Source: Planctomycetota bacterium (GTDB taxonomy: Bacteria; Planctomycetota; UBA11346). Taken from it: a stretch of 64,000 bases of DNA. The position numbers and the translations under genes were made by a program. The stretch spans positions 1,241,125 to 1,305,124 of the forward strand of contig JADGDD010000001.1 in NCBI GenBank assembly GCA_016745075.1, read 5' to 3'. This document shows, one piece after another, positions 63,998 to 64,000 of this stretch. Within the stretch, counting starts at the first letter, position 1, and every line of letters starts with the position of its first letter. The notes below the pieces were generated by a model that was given only the letters and a program-made list of their open reading frames with translations, was not told the DNA's origin and did no database searches.

Positions 63998-64000
63998 GAT

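Noticed and set aside
1-64000. Prophage, defence island, CRISPR or secondary-metabolite cluster
   Set aside because: No integrase, structural phage genes, repeat-spacer arrays, restriction or toxin genes, or synthase modules were recognised on either strand.

Overview
The window looks like chromosomal DNA of a PVC-superphylum bacterium, most probably Lentisphaerota or a close relative. This is inferred from gene content, not from a marker-gene search. Pointers are an ECF sigma factor paired with a FecR-type anti-sigma carrying an extracellular beta-sandwich, secreted PQQ-type beta-propellers whose N-terminus carries the planctomycete/lentisphaeral DEWTHY region, formylglycine-generating-enzyme-like (FGE-like) domains on secreted proteins and on a DWG-type Ser/Thr kinase, a URO-D family protein beside AraC regulators, and a glycosidase-like protein of the DUF6259 type. 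Base composition is moderate. No phage, IS, CRISPR, tRNA or rRNA was seen.

Layout. 0-11.3 kb: a minus-strand run in transcription order: ECF sigma factor, FecR/beta-sandwich protein, creatininase-family amidohydrolase, secreted double-FGE-domain protein, PQQ propeller, large PQQ propeller, and an alpha/alpha-toroid glycosidase cut by the window edge. Several junctions are ATGA overlaps, and a 20-bp palindrome precedes the creatininase gene. 11.3-17.6 kb: a decayed sulfite-reductase 3' end, two small genes, then ferredoxin-type sulfite reductase divergent from a ThiS/MoaD-like sulfur carrier, quinolinate synthase and a cysteine desulfurase. 17.7-26 kb: housekeeping and membrane genes with a REPIN-like inverted doublet. 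26-30.2 kb: a complete phosphorelay (hybrid kinase, HPt, CheY-like) divergent from a RegA/ActR-like regulator whose promoter carries 22-bp-phased half-sites.

30.4-42.1 kb: hisS, nitroreductase, PfkB-like protein, Ser/Thr kinase, TonB-dependent receptor, EI24-like membrane protein, DinG/XPD helicase, UspA-DUF389 protein and cmoA. 42.1-53.8 kb: a signalling-rich stretch with a kinase-FGE chimera, a degenerate Nudix-like protein, a fumarase/PurB-superfamily lyase, a secreted C39-like cysteine peptidase, a second transmembrane kinase with its coiled-coil partner, and a protein with a Thr/Ser-rich tail. 53.8-64 kb: homocysteine S-methyltransferase, CHASE hybrid kinase, a terpenoid-cyclase-fold secreted protein, a glycosidase-like protein, two convergent AraC regulators and a URO-D family protein.

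The most promising little-described system is the sigma/FecR-creatininase-FGE-PQQ-glycosidase run, which reads as a regulated surface or periplasmic polymer-processing unit. Other notable signals are a sulfur carrier ending Gly-Gly-Cys beside sulfite reductase, a pseudo-rhomboid, a PfkB protein without its catalytic Asp, and repeated -10 boxes placed so close to ATG that the mRNAs should be leaderless.
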